Assembly: GCA_015068855.1 (NCBI GenBank)
Contig: SVJS01000008.1
Span: forward strand, 1 to 43,682
From: Oscillospiraceae bacterium
GTDB taxonomy: Bacteria; Bacillota; Clostridia; UBA1381; UBA9506
Direction of reading: 5' to 3'
DNA: 43,682 bases
A program made the position numbers and the translations under genes. Under the pieces are notes generated by a model that saw nothing but the letters and a program-made list of their open reading frames with translations, was not told the origin of the DNA and did not search any database. This document shows positions 16,310 to 25,538 of this stretch, in pieces (position 1 is the first letter of the stretch; each line of letters opens with the position of its first letter).

Positions 16310-16532
16310 GTGGCGGAGAAGGAGAGATTTGCCTTCGGCACAGTTGAAACCAACGCTTCATACTTCGCACCTTAAAAGGCACTCGTATTCAGCGGGTTTC
16401 TGCCACACCTTAGCACTCCCTCCCCCTGCCGCAGGCAGCGGTCGTGCACGGTGCTCTCTTGCCGGTCCCCGGCGCTCGAGTTCAAATCTTTTTTTACACA
16501 AAAAAACAAGCACACCTTGGTGCTTGCTTTTT
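16310..16532 (-). mobile_element. Short non-coding insert between two copies of the tRNA-Ser 3' tail
   Basis: The 22-bp tail GTGGCGGAGAAGGAGAGATTTG (20 of its bases: GTGGCGGAGAAGGAGAGATT) is at 16533-16554 in the gene and again at 16310-16331, a 223-bp period. The insert starts with a terminator just after the tRNA (AAGCAAGCAC/GTGCTTGCTT, 16506-16530). It then has an inverted near-copy of the tRNA T arm (16469-16489), a small hairpin CTGCC/GGCAG (16426-16438) and a 55-nt block at 16346-16400 that recurs in the tRNA-Asn insert. Frames across it are spurious readings of tRNA-flanking DNA. Confidence 0.65.
16346..16400 (-). ncRNA. Conserved structured block, Ser copy
   Basis: 55 nt bounded by GAAACC and GGTTTC, 50/55 identical by my count to 43253-43307. 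On the minus strand it can form a four-way junction: the closing 6-bp helix, a CGCT/AGTG hairpin with 7-nt loop, a CCT/AGG hairpin and a GCG/CGU hairpin. Whether it is transcribed, or acts as folded single-stranded DNA, is unknown. Confidence 0.5.
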
Positions 16533-16536
16533 TGTG

Positions 16537-16626
16537 GCGGAGAAGGAGAGATTTGAACTCTCGCGCCGGTTTCCCGACCTACACCCTTAGCAGGGGCGCC
16601 TCTTCGGCCAACTTGAGTACTTCTCC
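16537..16626 (-). tRNA. tRNA-Ser(GCU)
   Basis: 90 nt with the long variable arm of class II tRNAs. Acceptor GGAGAAG/CTTCTCC, anticodon loop CTGCTAA giving GCU, discriminator G, CCA encoded at 16536-16534. Confidence 0.95.
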
Positions 16627-16686
16627 GTTTGACGAATGTAACATCCGATATGCAATTTTCATCGCAACAACCTTTGCGACTCTATA

Positions 16687-16715
16687 AGTATACCAATGTT
16701 TTTTTCTTTTGTCAA
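16687..16715 (-). promoter_or_regulatory. Promoter of tRNA-Ser
   Basis: Minus strand TTGACA (16715-16710), 17-bp spacer, TATACT (16692-16687). Confidence 0.85.
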
Positions 16716-16795
16716 GTACTTTTTTTATAGCTTGCTCGCCTTTTACAAATCAATTCACAAAAGAGAAGAAAACTTGCAAATCCCAAAATGTGCAT

Positions 16796-16827
16796 GCAAA
16801 AAGCCGGGGAACAATCTTCCCCGGCTT
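16796..16827 (-). terminator. Terminator of the DUF4838 gene cluster
   Basis: AAGCCGGGGAA caatc TTCCCCGGCTT, perfect 11-bp stem; the minus strand continues with TTT. It lies just after the last DUF4838 gene. Confidence 0.85.
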
Positions 16828-16832
16828 ATTAT

Positions 16833-18752
16833 TTAGTCCGGAAAATTAACCGTTAGGTTTAGGGCATTGTTTTCGATTTCCGACATAAACTCTGTGAATC
16901 TTGTTTTCCGATATGCCTTAAAGCGCTCTTTAATGGCTTTTTTCTCCTCGTCAGAATCGGAAAGAAAATAGAGATATTTCGCCTCCTGATATTCCCCGAA
17001 GAACAAAAGCCCTGCAAAATCATGTTTCAGCTTGCCCTGCATACTTTCTGTTTTGGGCAGGAACTCGGCGCGAAAAGCACGGATAACAGCAATGGCCTTT
17101 TGCATCTTTTCCTGATAAGGCTTTGTAAAAATATCCTCCACGGGTTCGCGTGGCAACAGCGGCTCAAAACCGTGCAACGCCGGGCTGCAATCCAGCTCTG
17201 CCAAGGCTTGCAGATATGTCTTGACATTCGGCCCGAATGCACCAAACTGCGCGGAAAGAACTCTGTCCGCAATTGTCTCAAAGGATTGCTCGCAATTCCA
17301 TAAGGCTTCTGCCATCACGTTCATGCCCAAAGCCGTGGGCAAAAAGCAACGGTAGGTTTGGCAGCCGATGAGGCCGCCTAAGCCCAGGGCCTTAAAGTTA
17401 CGGACATCCTGATGCACAATTTTCGACAGGCCATAGCCTGACATTTCAAACAGAAATTCCTCACAGAAATGGTAATCAAAATCAAAACAATCGCCGTCAA
17501 AAACCTTTTTCCATTCTCTGTAATAGGACAAATGCTCCCCGATATTTTTCGTAATCGGCGGCTGGTCATTGTGCCTGTAAGGCGGCATTTCGATAGCAAG
17601 CGAGGGGTCAAGCGGTTTGTTATAATATCTGAGAAACGGCGCAAACATCATGGTAAAGCGACCGGGGTTGTTCACCCGTTCCACTACGGGCGGCCACACA
17701 AGACTGGAATAAATCAAAAAGACAAGGCGCGTGTTAAGACCCTCTTTTGTCAGCGCCGCATCCAGTTCATTCAAAAGGCAAACATAGTGGTCGGCGGTTC
17801 GTTTTTGGATGCACGCCTCACATTCACAATCATTGTTACCACCGTCAGCCAGCCAGATATGCAAAAAATCCACATCCGGATAGTTTCTCGCATAGTCAAG
17901 CACCGCATCAATAAAGGCCTGTCTTGCCTTGGGATTGGAATAGCAAAGCTGGGTGTTTAAGGGATGACCCCCAAAATAATCCCGCTTGCCGCCAACCTCA
18001 GCTATAATCTCCCGCTGCGCCTCAGAAAGCACAACAGGTTTAGCATCCAGGTCCGCACTGTCTATCCCCAGCGCTGAACAGGTCCAGCCGTGACCCACGG
18101 CATGATGAAGCAGTCCGCGTTTTGCCATTTCGTCGCAAACCATCTTGCGCATTGCTGCAACTTCCTCGGTTTCGAGTTTCCCATAACCCCGTTCCAAATC
18201 ATAATACCGATTATAAAAACGATTGGGCTGCGGAAACTGGAAAAAATAACTGTTCATACCTACCTTGGGCAGCCAGTCAATGAACTGCATAAGGTCCTCC
18301 TGACGGTTGGATCCCTCCATGCAGTAGCCTCTGTGACGGTAAGAGGCTTGTTCACAAATCAAAAGCCTACGCCCTGCAAACCGACAGGGAATATGCTCAC
18401 CGCCCGCACCCGGCTTAACAAAAGCAAAGCCGTTTTCACGCAAAAAGCGGTATGCCCCAATCAACACAGAACGGGCATTTGTGCCTGAGATAATGCCTGT
18501 AAGAGTATCGGTGCAAATATAAACCGCATCATCTAAAACCGTGTCTTCCACCTGAGGAAGTTTGGCATGACCCACGGTCAGAAACAGCGTATCTTGTTCT
18601 CCCTCTTTGATGGTTTCCGTGGGAACGACAGGGAAATCTCCCGCCATATCAGTCAGTCGCAGATATCGGGACAGCTCTTTGGCGGCAAATAAAAGGGGTT
18701 CTTTTTCTTGTTTAGACACATTCCCAAGAACGGGCTTGATTTTTGTAAACAT
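16833..18752 (-). CDS. DUF4838 glycoside-hydrolase-like protein, paralog A
   Basis: 639 aa, no signal peptide, so cytoplasmic. Residues 1-125 form the alpha/beta domain seen at the N-terminus of GH67/GH20-like enzymes (SVLIGAYRFLRENGFAFVKP). A TIM-barrel-like DUF4838 core follows, with SYRHRGYCMEG (137-147), DWLPKVGMNSYF, HAVGHGWT (217-224), LCYSNP (269-274) and IWLADGGNNDCECEAC (299-314). The C-terminal third is helical. The conserved His, Asp and Glu residues suggest glycoside cleavage, but no activity is established for this family to my knowledge. It lies 12 bp after mgtC, last in the B-mgtC-A unit. It is the most diverged paralog, using a shorter linker before FDYHF. Confidence 0.8.
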   Translation of the reverse strand: MFTKIKPVLGNVSKQEKEPLLFAAKELSRYLRLTDMAGDFPVVPTETIKEGEQDTLFLTVGHAKLPQVEDTVLDDAVYICTDTLTGIISGTNARSVLIGAYRFLRENGFAFVKPGAGGEHIPCRFAGRRLLICEQASYRHRGYCMEGSNRQEDLMQFIDWLPKVGMNSYFFQFPQPNRFYNRYYDLERGYGKLETEEVAAMRKMVCDEMAKRGLLHHAVGHGWTCSALGIDSADLDAKPVVLSEAQREIIAEVGGKRDYFGGHPLNTQLCYSNPKARQAFIDAVLDYARNYPDVDFLHIWLADGGNNDCECEACIQKRTADHYVCLLNELDAALTKEGLNTRLVFLIYSSLVWPPVVERVNNPGRFTMMFAPFLRYYNKPLDPSLAIEMPPYRHNDQPPITKNIGEHLSYYREWKKVFDGDCFDFDYHFCEEFLFEMSGYGLSKIVHQDVRNFKALGLGGLIGCQTYRCFLPTALGMNVMAEALWNCEQSFETIADRVLSAQFGAFGPNVKTYLQALAELDCSPALHGFEPLLPREPVEDIFTKPYQEKMQKAIAVIRAFRAEFLPKTESMQGKLKHDFAGLLFFGEYQEAKYLYFLSDSDEEKKAIKERFKAYRKTRFTEFMSEIENNALNLTVNFPD

Positions 18753-18764
18753 ATGTTTCTTCCC

Positions 18765-19436
18765 TTATTCATTCATAATCAGGTTGCAATCGCAGCTAAA
18801 CCGTGCCAGCAAATCGCTTTCCTCTACCTCGGCAGGAATTTCAAGATAAAAACGGTATTCCATACGACCTGCCGACGCATCCTTTTTGATGCTTAAATCG
18901 CTGACGGCAATCCCCAGTTCATGAAAGACACCATTGGCATATTGCTGCATTTCAGGTTCATCGCCGCAAAACAGGTCCAGGCGTTTGATTTTAGGGCGGC
19001 GGAGCCAACGGGCATTCACATGCAAAAGGATTTGTACCAACAAAACGATAATTGTTGAGGCCAGGCCTAAGATGTACATTCCCGCACCAATGGCCAAACC
19101 GATACCGGCTGTTGCCCAGATGCCTGCGGCTGTGGTCAGACCGGAAATCGTGCGCTTATAGACAAAGATCATTCCGGCACCCAAAAAGCCGACACCGCTG
19201 GCAACACCGGAGGCCACGCGGGAGGGGTCAAGCTTAATAAGCTCCCCGGTTAAATCGTCATAGGCATATTTAGACAAAATCATCATCAGGGCCGCCGCAC
19301 AGGCTACAAGACAATGGGTTCTGACGCCCGCCTCTTTGGCACGGTTTTTGCGCTCTATTCCGATAAGAACGCCGCAAACGCAGGCCACAAGCAAGCGAAC
19401 AACAAAATGTAAATCATACTGATAGATAAAGTTCAT
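18765..19436 (-). CDS. MgtC/SapB family membrane protein
   Basis: 223 aa with four to five transmembrane helices in the first 140 residues, including the family signature LLVACVCGVLIGIERKNR and ASGVGFLGAGMIFV. The cytoplasmic C-terminal domain (KRLDLFCGDEPEMQQYANGV) is ACT-like. MgtC proteins modulate membrane ATPases and help growth at low Mg2+ or low pH, not Mg2+ transport as such. ATG 19436 has AGGAGA upstream. It is embedded between DUF4838 genes B and A with 24- and 12-bp gaps, so it is co-transcribed with them, which is not an expected partner. Confidence 0.88.
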   Translation of the reverse strand: MNFIYQYDLHFVVRLLVACVCGVLIGIERKNRAKEAGVRTHCLVACAAALMMILSKYAYDDLTGELIKLDPSRVASGVASGVGFLGAGMIFVYKRTISGLTTAAGIWATAGIGLAIGAGMYILGLASTIIVLLVQILLHVNARWLRRPKIKRLDLFCGDEPEMQQYANGVFHELGIAVSDLSIKKDASAGRMEYRFYLEIPAEVEESDLLARFSCDCNLIMNE

Positions 19437-19460
19437 GGTTGTTTCTCCTAAATTCTTTTT

Positions 19461-21368
19461 TTATATTTCGGGAATGGTTAAGAACGGTCTGTCAAATTCC
19501 GCCTTGAATGTACCCTCCATCTCGTCAGCCAGACGGAAAATGTACTTGCGGATTTCAGCCGCTTCCTCTTTATTGCCTGTTAAATAATACAGGTTACGCA
19601 GCTTGATAATCTCCGTGCCGAAGAACAGGGCCGCCCAGTTGCGGCGCATGTTTTCGCTGGCCGCGGTTTTTTCTTTATCGCCGTAACGTGCGCGGAATGC
19701 ATCCACCAGCAGGACCGCATTTTTCATCTTCTCTGTGTTGGCTGCGCTGCGTACATCATCGGGATTTTTCACCAAACCAACATCATGCATTTGGCGAACA
19801 GCCTCGGACACGCTGTTGTCGTAAAGGGCTTTCATGTAATCCCAAACAGCCTGATAATCCTCGCCGAACTGTGCACGGAATGTTTTCTCGGCAATGGTGT
19901 CAAACGAAACCGTGTTATCCCAAAGGTTTTCCGCCATCACGTTCATGCCGATGGCCGTGGGCAGGAAATACCGTTGAATTTGGCAGCTGACAATGCCGTT
20001 TAAGCCAAAGTCTTTGAGCACCTTTAAGTCCTCATGCATGGTAAGAGCAAGACCATAGCCCGTCAGTTCATACATGCATCCCAGAATAAAATGATAATCA
20101 TAGTTAAAGGCATCAAGACCCTGAATCCTCTTATACCAATCATCAAGGAACGTTAAAAGCTCTTCGCTGCCAATAACATTGGTATCCTTATTGGTAGGAT
20201 ACGGAAGATGCGACGGCGTATAGTTTACATCCAGCGGCCGCGCATACGTTCTGTTATAAGGTGCCCACATCAGAACAAAGCGTTTGCTGTTCTTAAGACC
20301 CTCGGAAAGCGGCGCCCAGAGCAGACTGGAATAAATCAGGAAGACAACTCTGGTATTCAGGTTGTTCTTGGCAAGCTTTTCATCCAAAAGGTTTAACATC
20401 TGTATGTATTGGTCAGAAAGGCGGCTCTTTTTGCAGGTTTCGCATTCGCACACATTGCGGGCGCCGTCTGCCAGCCAGAAATGCAGATAATCCACCTCGG
20501 GATGTGCCTTGCAGTAGTCTAAGATGGCATCGGTCATTTTTTCCTGCACCAGAGGATTTGAATAACACAGGTTCGTGTTTAAGGGCTGGCCGTTAAAGAG
20601 GTCGCGCTTGCCGTCAATTTCAGCCAGCAATTCCTTTTGTTCCTCTGTTACCGCGCCCTGATATTTATCCCAGGTGTTGCTGTCAATACCCATGGTTTCA
20701 CAGGTCCAGCCATGACCAACGGCATGATACAAAATGCTTCTTTTCTTGATTTCTTCCTTGACCAGCATATTCATGGCTGCGATTTCATCGGTAGTGATGC
20801 GCTTTTCAATTCGGTTATAGTGCCGTTGGAAGAATGTGTCCGGCTCCATGAACTGAATGAAATAGCTGTTTAGGGCCACCTTGGGCATCCAGTCAATCAT
20901 GTCAAGCAGATTTTCCTGATACACAGCCCCCTCAATGCAGTTACCTCTATGGCGGAAGCTGGCCTTTTCCGTAACAGAAACCGTGCGAACGGTAAGCGCT
21001 TCAGGCAGCGTTTCCCCGGCCTTACCGGGCTTGATGAAAGCATAGCCGTTTTCCCGCAAAAAACGATAGGCTGCAATTAGAACGGAACGGGCATTTGTGC
21101 CGGCAATAACACCATAAACCCCTTCTGCGTCAATAAAAATAGCATCATCTAATTCGCTGTCTTCAACCTGCGGCAGGCTTTCGTGCCCCACCATCAAAAA
21201 CAGCGTGTTCTCTTCTTTTTTTGTAAAAGCCTGTGTCGGAATCACAGGGTAATCCCCTGCGCAGTCAACCATCCCCAGATAGCGCGACAGCTCCTCTGCC
21301 GCAAAAATCACGGTTTTTGTTTCCTTGGCTGTCAACCCCGCCACAACCGGCTTGATTTTTCCAAACAT
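19461..21368 (-). CDS. DUF4838 glycoside-hydrolase-like protein, paralog B
   Basis: 635 aa, cytoplasmic. Same architecture as paralog A: N-terminal GH67N-like domain (SVLIAAYRFLRENGYAFIKP), then ASFRHRGNCIEGAVY, DWMPKVALNSYFIQF, HAVGHGWTCETMGIDSNTWD, LNTNLCYSNPLVQEKM and FWLADGARNVCECETC. It is closest to paralog D by eye: both share CETMGIDSN, YDYHFI or FDYHFI, GCMYELTGYGL or GSIYERTGYGL, and the insertion before RxxxDVRSxxN. ATG 21368 has GGGGGGT upstream. It has its own promoter (21408-21436), downstream of a terminator that follows paralog C. Confidence 0.82.
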   Translation of the reverse strand: MFGKIKPVVAGLTAKETKTVIFAAEELSRYLGMVDCAGDYPVIPTQAFTKKEENTLFLMVGHESLPQVEDSELDDAIFIDAEGVYGVIAGTNARSVLIAAYRFLRENGYAFIKPGKAGETLPEALTVRTVSVTEKASFRHRGNCIEGAVYQENLLDMIDWMPKVALNSYFIQFMEPDTFFQRHYNRIEKRITTDEIAAMNMLVKEEIKKRSILYHAVGHGWTCETMGIDSNTWDKYQGAVTEEQKELLAEIDGKRDLFNGQPLNTNLCYSNPLVQEKMTDAILDYCKAHPEVDYLHFWLADGARNVCECETCKKSRLSDQYIQMLNLLDEKLAKNNLNTRVVFLIYSSLLWAPLSEGLKNSKRFVLMWAPYNRTYARPLDVNYTPSHLPYPTNKDTNVIGSEELLTFLDDWYKRIQGLDAFNYDYHFILGCMYELTGYGLALTMHEDLKVLKDFGLNGIVSCQIQRYFLPTAIGMNVMAENLWDNTVSFDTIAEKTFRAQFGEDYQAVWDYMKALYDNSVSEAVRQMHDVGLVKNPDDVRSAANTEKMKNAVLLVDAFRARYGDKEKTAASENMRRNWAALFFGTEIIKLRNLYYLTGNKEEAAEIRKYIFRLADEMEGTFKAEFDRPFLTIPEI

Positions 21369-21407
21369 GTTGTTACCCCCCTTTTATACAAATTTTATTT
21401 TATTCCT

Positions 21408-21436
21408 ATTATACAAAAGCCATGCCAAAAAAGCAA
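21408..21436 (-). promoter_or_regulatory. Promoter of the B-mgtC-A unit
   Basis: Minus strand TTGCTT (21436-21431), 17-bp spacer, TATAAT (21413-21408). The segment GGCTTGCTTTTT is also found at the promoter of paralog D, hinting at common control. Confidence 0.7.
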
Positions 21437-21470
21437 GCCCTTTGTGCAAAAATTCCAAAAGAAAAAGCGG

Positions 21471-21499
21471 CTCAGAATTGTAGGTAAATTCTGAGCCGT
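21471..21499 (-). terminator. Terminator after DUF4838 paralog C
   Basis: CGGCTCAGAATT / AATTCTGAGCCG hairpin; the minus strand continues CTTTTTCTTTT. It separates the D-C unit from the B-mgtC-A unit. Confidence 0.85.
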
Positions 21500-21507
21500 T
21501 ACAATGC

Positions 21508-23445
21508 TTAACGAACGTCTGACTGATATCCAAAGCCCAACATACTTTCCGGCTTAATCAATGCCATGGCTGCGGCATCAAATTCGCTCTTAAACTGGTC
21601 GGCTTTTTTCTTAACCGTTTCGTTATAGATTTCCTCTAAGGCTTTCACTTCCTCATCACTTTGAGCACGGTAGCAATTAAACATGGCTTCATGCACCTCG
21701 CCATAGAATAAAAGACCTTCCCAATCGTGCTTTTGGTTACCGGCAGGCATAGCCGCAACATAGGCCTCGTGTGCCTGCCTGAAAGCACGAATGAGCTTGA
21801 TGCCCTTTTCCAGCTTCTCCTGATTTTCGGGAGAGCGCATGCTTTCTGCCTCGTGAACGGCGCGGGCTACATCATAAAGTGACAATTCCTTTAAGTAGTC
21901 CCAGACCGCCTGATATTTTTCGCCGAACTGTAATTTCAAAACACGCTCTGCAATTTCATCAAAGGAAAGATTTCTGTTCCACAGCGTTTCTGCCTGCACA
22001 TTCATACCCAGAGCTGTCGGCAGGAACACGCGCTGCACCTGGCAGTCAATCAGACCGTTAAGGCCGATTTCTTCAAAGACAACCATATCGGCATGAATAA
22101 CTTTTGCCAGACGGTAGCCCGACATATCCACCAGATATTCCTGACAGAAATGATAGTCAAAATCAAAGGCATCGCCATCGAAAGTGCCTCTCCAATCCTT
22201 ATAAAAAGCAACGTGCATTGATAAATCACGAGGGATAAAAGGGATGTTATTATATAGTCTGCCGTTTAAGTCGTAAGGCAGCACCGGTGTATCCATCATG
22301 TCAGGCGTGATGGGATGGGTGAACCAACGGATAAAGGGTGCCCACATCATGCTGAAACGGTCAGGATTTTTAATGCGCTCCTCAGAGGGCGCCCAGACAA
22401 GGCCGGAATAAATCAGGAACACAACCTTGGTGTTAATGCCTGCCTTTGTCATCTTTTCATCCAAAAGGTTCAGCATCTGAACATAAAAATCGGAACTGCG
22501 TTTTTTCACGCATTCAGCACATTCGCACATATTGTTGCCGCCGTCTGCCACCCAGAAATGCAGATAATCAATCCCCTCATGGTCGGAAAGATAGGCCATG
22601 ATGGCATCGGTCATTTTTTCCTGTACCTTGCGGTTGGAATAACAAAGGTTGGTGTTTAGGGGGTTCCCCTGGAACACATCGCGCTTGCCGTCAAGCTCTG
22701 CCAGCATGGAATAGGTTTCCTCGCTGATGTGTTCGGGTACTTTGCGCAGGTAATGTCTGTCGGTTCCGATAACCTCGCCCGTCCAGCCATGACCCGTTGC
22801 ATGGTATAAAAGGCTACGCTTGGCAATGGCATCGCGAATCATCCATGTCATGCCGGCTGCTTCCTCATTATTTAAGGTATAGCCTTTATAATTCTGATAA
22901 TAGCGGCGCAAATGGTCACCCGGCTCTAAGAACTGAATGAAGTAAGCATTCATGCCCACTTTCGGCAGCCAGTCTAAAATTTCCTCAAAGCTTTCTTCAT
23001 ACATCGTGCCTTCAAAGCAAAGACCTCTGTGACGGTACGACGCCGCCTCACAGAGAGAAACAGGGGCGTCTGTCAGGGTTTCGGGAATGGTTTCGCCGTG
23101 GCGGCCCGGTTTGATAAACGCATAGCCCTTGCCCCGCAGGAAGCGGTACATCGCAATCAACGTAGCGCGGGCATTCGTACCGGAAATGGTGCCGGAAAAG
23201 CCATCAACCTGAACATAAATGGCATCATCATAATAAACATCTTCCACCTTGGGTAATTTTTCGTGGCCTATCACAAGGTAGATTGAATCGGCTTCCTCTT
23301 TATATGTATCCACAGGAATCACGGGGAAATCCCCTGCATGGTCAACCATCCCCAAATAGCGGGATAACTCTTTGGCCGCAAACAAAAGCGTTCTTTTTTC
23401 TTTGTCGTTACAGGTGCCAATCACGGGTTTAATTTTACTAATCAT
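21508..23445 (-). CDS. DUF4838 glycoside-hydrolase-like protein, paralog C
   Basis: 645 aa from ATG 23445 (MISKIKPVIG), with GAGGAGG 8 nt upstream; the longer in-frame start is not needed. Motifs: ASYRHRGLCFEGTMYEE, DWLPKVGMNAYFIQF, HATGHGWTGEVIGTDRHYL, LNTNLCYSNRKVQEKM, FWVADGGNNMCECAECVKK, FDYHFCQEYLVDMSGY. In HATGHGWTGE the Ala-Val of the others is Ala-Thr and the Cys is Gly, so substrate details may differ. It groups with A in the FDYHFCxEx(L/F) segment. Follows paralog D by 37 bp. Confidence 0.82.
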   Translation of the reverse strand: MISKIKPVIGTCNDKEKRTLLFAAKELSRYLGMVDHAGDFPVIPVDTYKEEADSIYLVIGHEKLPKVEDVYYDDAIYVQVDGFSGTISGTNARATLIAMYRFLRGKGYAFIKPGRHGETIPETLTDAPVSLCEAASYRHRGLCFEGTMYEESFEEILDWLPKVGMNAYFIQFLEPGDHLRRYYQNYKGYTLNNEEAAGMTWMIRDAIAKRSLLYHATGHGWTGEVIGTDRHYLRKVPEHISEETYSMLAELDGKRDVFQGNPLNTNLCYSNRKVQEKMTDAIMAYLSDHEGIDYLHFWVADGGNNMCECAECVKKRSSDFYVQMLNLLDEKMTKAGINTKVVFLIYSGLVWAPSEERIKNPDRFSMMWAPFIRWFTHPITPDMMDTPVLPYDLNGRLYNNIPFIPRDLSMHVAFYKDWRGTFDGDAFDFDYHFCQEYLVDMSGYRLAKVIHADMVVFEEIGLNGLIDCQVQRVFLPTALGMNVQAETLWNRNLSFDEIAERVLKLQFGEKYQAVWDYLKELSLYDVARAVHEAESMRSPENQEKLEKGIKLIRAFRQAHEAYVAAMPAGNQKHDWEGLLFYGEVHEAMFNCYRAQSDEEVKALEEIYNETVKKKADQFKSEFDAAAMALIKPESMLGFGYQSDVR

Positions 23446-23482
23446 GAAACCGTCCTCCTCACACATGTATCATATATTATTT

Positions 23483-25468
23483 TTATTGAACAATAACGCC
23501 ATCTACAATTCCACCGGTTTTGGTTTCCGCCTGCTGCTGGCAGGAAGTGCTGGTGACAAGCATTTTCAGGAACCTGAAATTACCTGCATCCAGTTCCATT
23601 TTGAATTGTTTTTCTTTCTCTCTGAGCATCGTTTCCATGGCTTCGGAAAGAGTTTGTTCCGTTTCCTTGGTCTCTGCCAGATAGTAAAGGTAAATCATTT
23701 TAACAAGCTCAGCACCGAAAAGCAGAGCCTCCCAGTTCTGCCGTCGATTGCCCGCAGGCATGCTCTCCACCATAGCACTGTACCGGGCACTGAACGCATC
23801 CACCAGCTCCACCGCTTTTCGCATTTTTGCTTTGTTTGGTTCCGAGCGCGGGTCGTCGGGATGCTCTACCCAACCCGTGTCAAAATATTCTCGAATGGCA
23901 ACATCCGTGCTCTGCTCATAAAGCGCGCGCATGTAGTCCCAAACCGTTTTCCAATGCTCCTTGCCGAACTGCACCGTGTAGGTTTTTTCCACAATGGTCT
24001 CAAAGGGAATGGACGAATTCCACAAATTTTCACTCAGCACATTCATGCCCAGCGCCGTGGGGAAGAAAATGTGCTGCAACTGGCAGCTCATTAAGCCGTT
24101 TAGACCCAAATCGTGAAGTCGCTCCAAATCCTTATGCAGCGTTTCGGCAAGACCGTAGCCCGTCCGTTCATAAATGCTGCCAAAAATAAAGTGATAATCA
24201 AAATTGAAGCTGTCCACACCGGGCACAATTCTTTGCCAGTCTGCCAAAGCTGCTAAATAAGCCCCTGTGCCCGTGTAATATGTATCCTTATTCTTCGGAT
24301 ACAGCGGCACCTGCGTCGCCATAGCCTTATCAAGCGGCTGGGTAAAGGAACGGGAAGCAGGCGCAAACATCATCACAAAACGTTTGTGGTTTGCAAAGCG
24401 TTCTTGTAAGGGGGCCCACAGAAGAATATTATAAATCAGGAAAACAATCCTGGTGTTAAGACCGTTCTTTTCCAGCTTTTCATCTAACAGATTGAGCATG
24501 TTGATGTAAAAATCAGCGGTACGGTGTCCGCTGCATGCTGTGCATTCGCAGTTGTTTCGTCCGCCATCTGCCAGCCAGACGTGGAGATAATCCACCTCAG
24601 AATGGGCTTTGCAGTATGCCAAGACTGTATCCATCATTTTCTCCTGCACATGGGGGTTGGAATAGCAGAGGTTTGTCAGGAGAGGTTGCTTGTTGAACAA
24701 GTCACGTTTCCCGTCAATTTCTGCCATGATGGACTTCTGCTCCTCCGTGATTGCCTCATGGTACTGGTCCCACGAGTTGCTGTCAATACCCATGGTTTCG
24801 CAGGTCCAGCCATGGCCAACGGCATGGTATAACAGGCTGCGCTTTGCAATTTCAGTTTTAATAAGCTCTGTCATGGCAGGCATTTCGCTTTTTTGAATGC
24901 GCTGCTCCTGCCTATTGTAATAGTTGTTATAAAAGGCGTCGGGGCTCATGAACTGAATGAAATAACTGTTCATGCCGGCCTTGGGCATCCAGTCAAGAAG
25001 CGCAATGAGTCCTTCATAAAAAACAGACCCCTCGATGCAAATACCTCTGTGACGATAGGACGGTGTTTCGCAAACCGAAACCGCCTTTTGGCTCAGCACA
25101 TCGGGAAGCTCTTCTCCAACCTTGCCCGGTTTGACAAAGGAATATCCAAGCTCCCGCAAAAAGCGATAGGCAGCAATTAAAACAGCACGGGCATTCGTTC
25201 CGGAAATGGTGCCGCAAAGTTTTTTGACATCAATGAAAACTGCATCATCAAGAGACGTTTCCGCAACCTGCGGTAGCGACGGATGACCCGCCACCAAAAA
25301 CAAGGTGCTTTCCTCCGACTCTTTATATCTCTCTGTGGGAATGACGGGAAAATCCCCCGCCTTGTCCACCAGACCAAAATAGCGGGACAGCTCTTTGGCC
25401 GCAAAGAGAATGGTCTCTTTTTCCTTTTCGGTGACATCCCCGATTACCGGCTTGATTTTACAAAACAA
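23483..25468 (-). CDS. DUF4838 glycoside-hydrolase-like protein, paralog D
   Basis: 661 aa. The start is TTG 25468, because it aligns with the MFxKIKPV start of A and B and has GGGGGG 6 nt upstream. Motifs: PSYRHRGICIEGSVF, DWMPKAGMNSYFIQF, HAVGHGWTCETMGIDSNSWD, LTNLCYSNPHVQEKMMD, VWLADGGRNNCECTAC. About 25 extra residues at the C-terminus (QQQAETKTGG...) are not in the others. First gene after agcS, with its own promoter (25539-25567). Confidence 0.82.
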   Translation of the reverse strand: MFCKIKPVIGDVTEKEKETILFAAKELSRYFGLVDKAGDFPVIPTERYKESEESTLFLVAGHPSLPQVAETSLDDAVFIDVKKLCGTISGTNARAVLIAAYRFLRELGYSFVKPGKVGEELPDVLSQKAVSVCETPSYRHRGICIEGSVFYEGLIALLDWMPKAGMNSYFIQFMSPDAFYNNYYNRQEQRIQKSEMPAMTELIKTEIAKRSLLYHAVGHGWTCETMGIDSNSWDQYHEAITEEQKSIMAEIDGKRDLFNKQPLLTNLCYSNPHVQEKMMDTVLAYCKAHSEVDYLHVWLADGGRNNCECTACSGHRTADFYINMLNLLDEKLEKNGLNTRIVFLIYNILLWAPLQERFANHKRFVMMFAPASRSFTQPLDKAMATQVPLYPKNKDTYYTGTGAYLAALADWQRIVPGVDSFNFDYHFIFGSIYERTGYGLAETLHKDLERLHDLGLNGLMSCQLQHIFFPTALGMNVLSENLWNSSIPFETIVEKTYTVQFGKEHWKTVWDYMRALYEQSTDVAIREYFDTGWVEHPDDPRSEPNKAKMRKAVELVDAFSARYSAMVESMPAGNRRQNWEALLFGAELVKMIYLYYLAETKETEQTLSEAMETMLREKEKQFKMELDAGNFRFLKMLVTSTSCQQQAETKTGGIVDGVIVQ

Positions 25469-25538
25469 AATAATCCCCCCGTAACTTTGTCAGGGCTTGA
25501 AAGGCATGCGATAAAACAGCCCTTTGCTTCACACTTGT

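Noticed and set aside
16329-16687. Frames across the tRNA-Ser insert and gene
   Set aside because: Spurious reading of tRNA-Ser and its insert; no ribosome binding site.
16833-25468. DUF4838 paralogs as recent tandem duplicates or assembly artefact
   Set aside because: The four proteins differ at many positions, including linkers and C-termini, and have distinct regulatory regions, so they are old paralogs.
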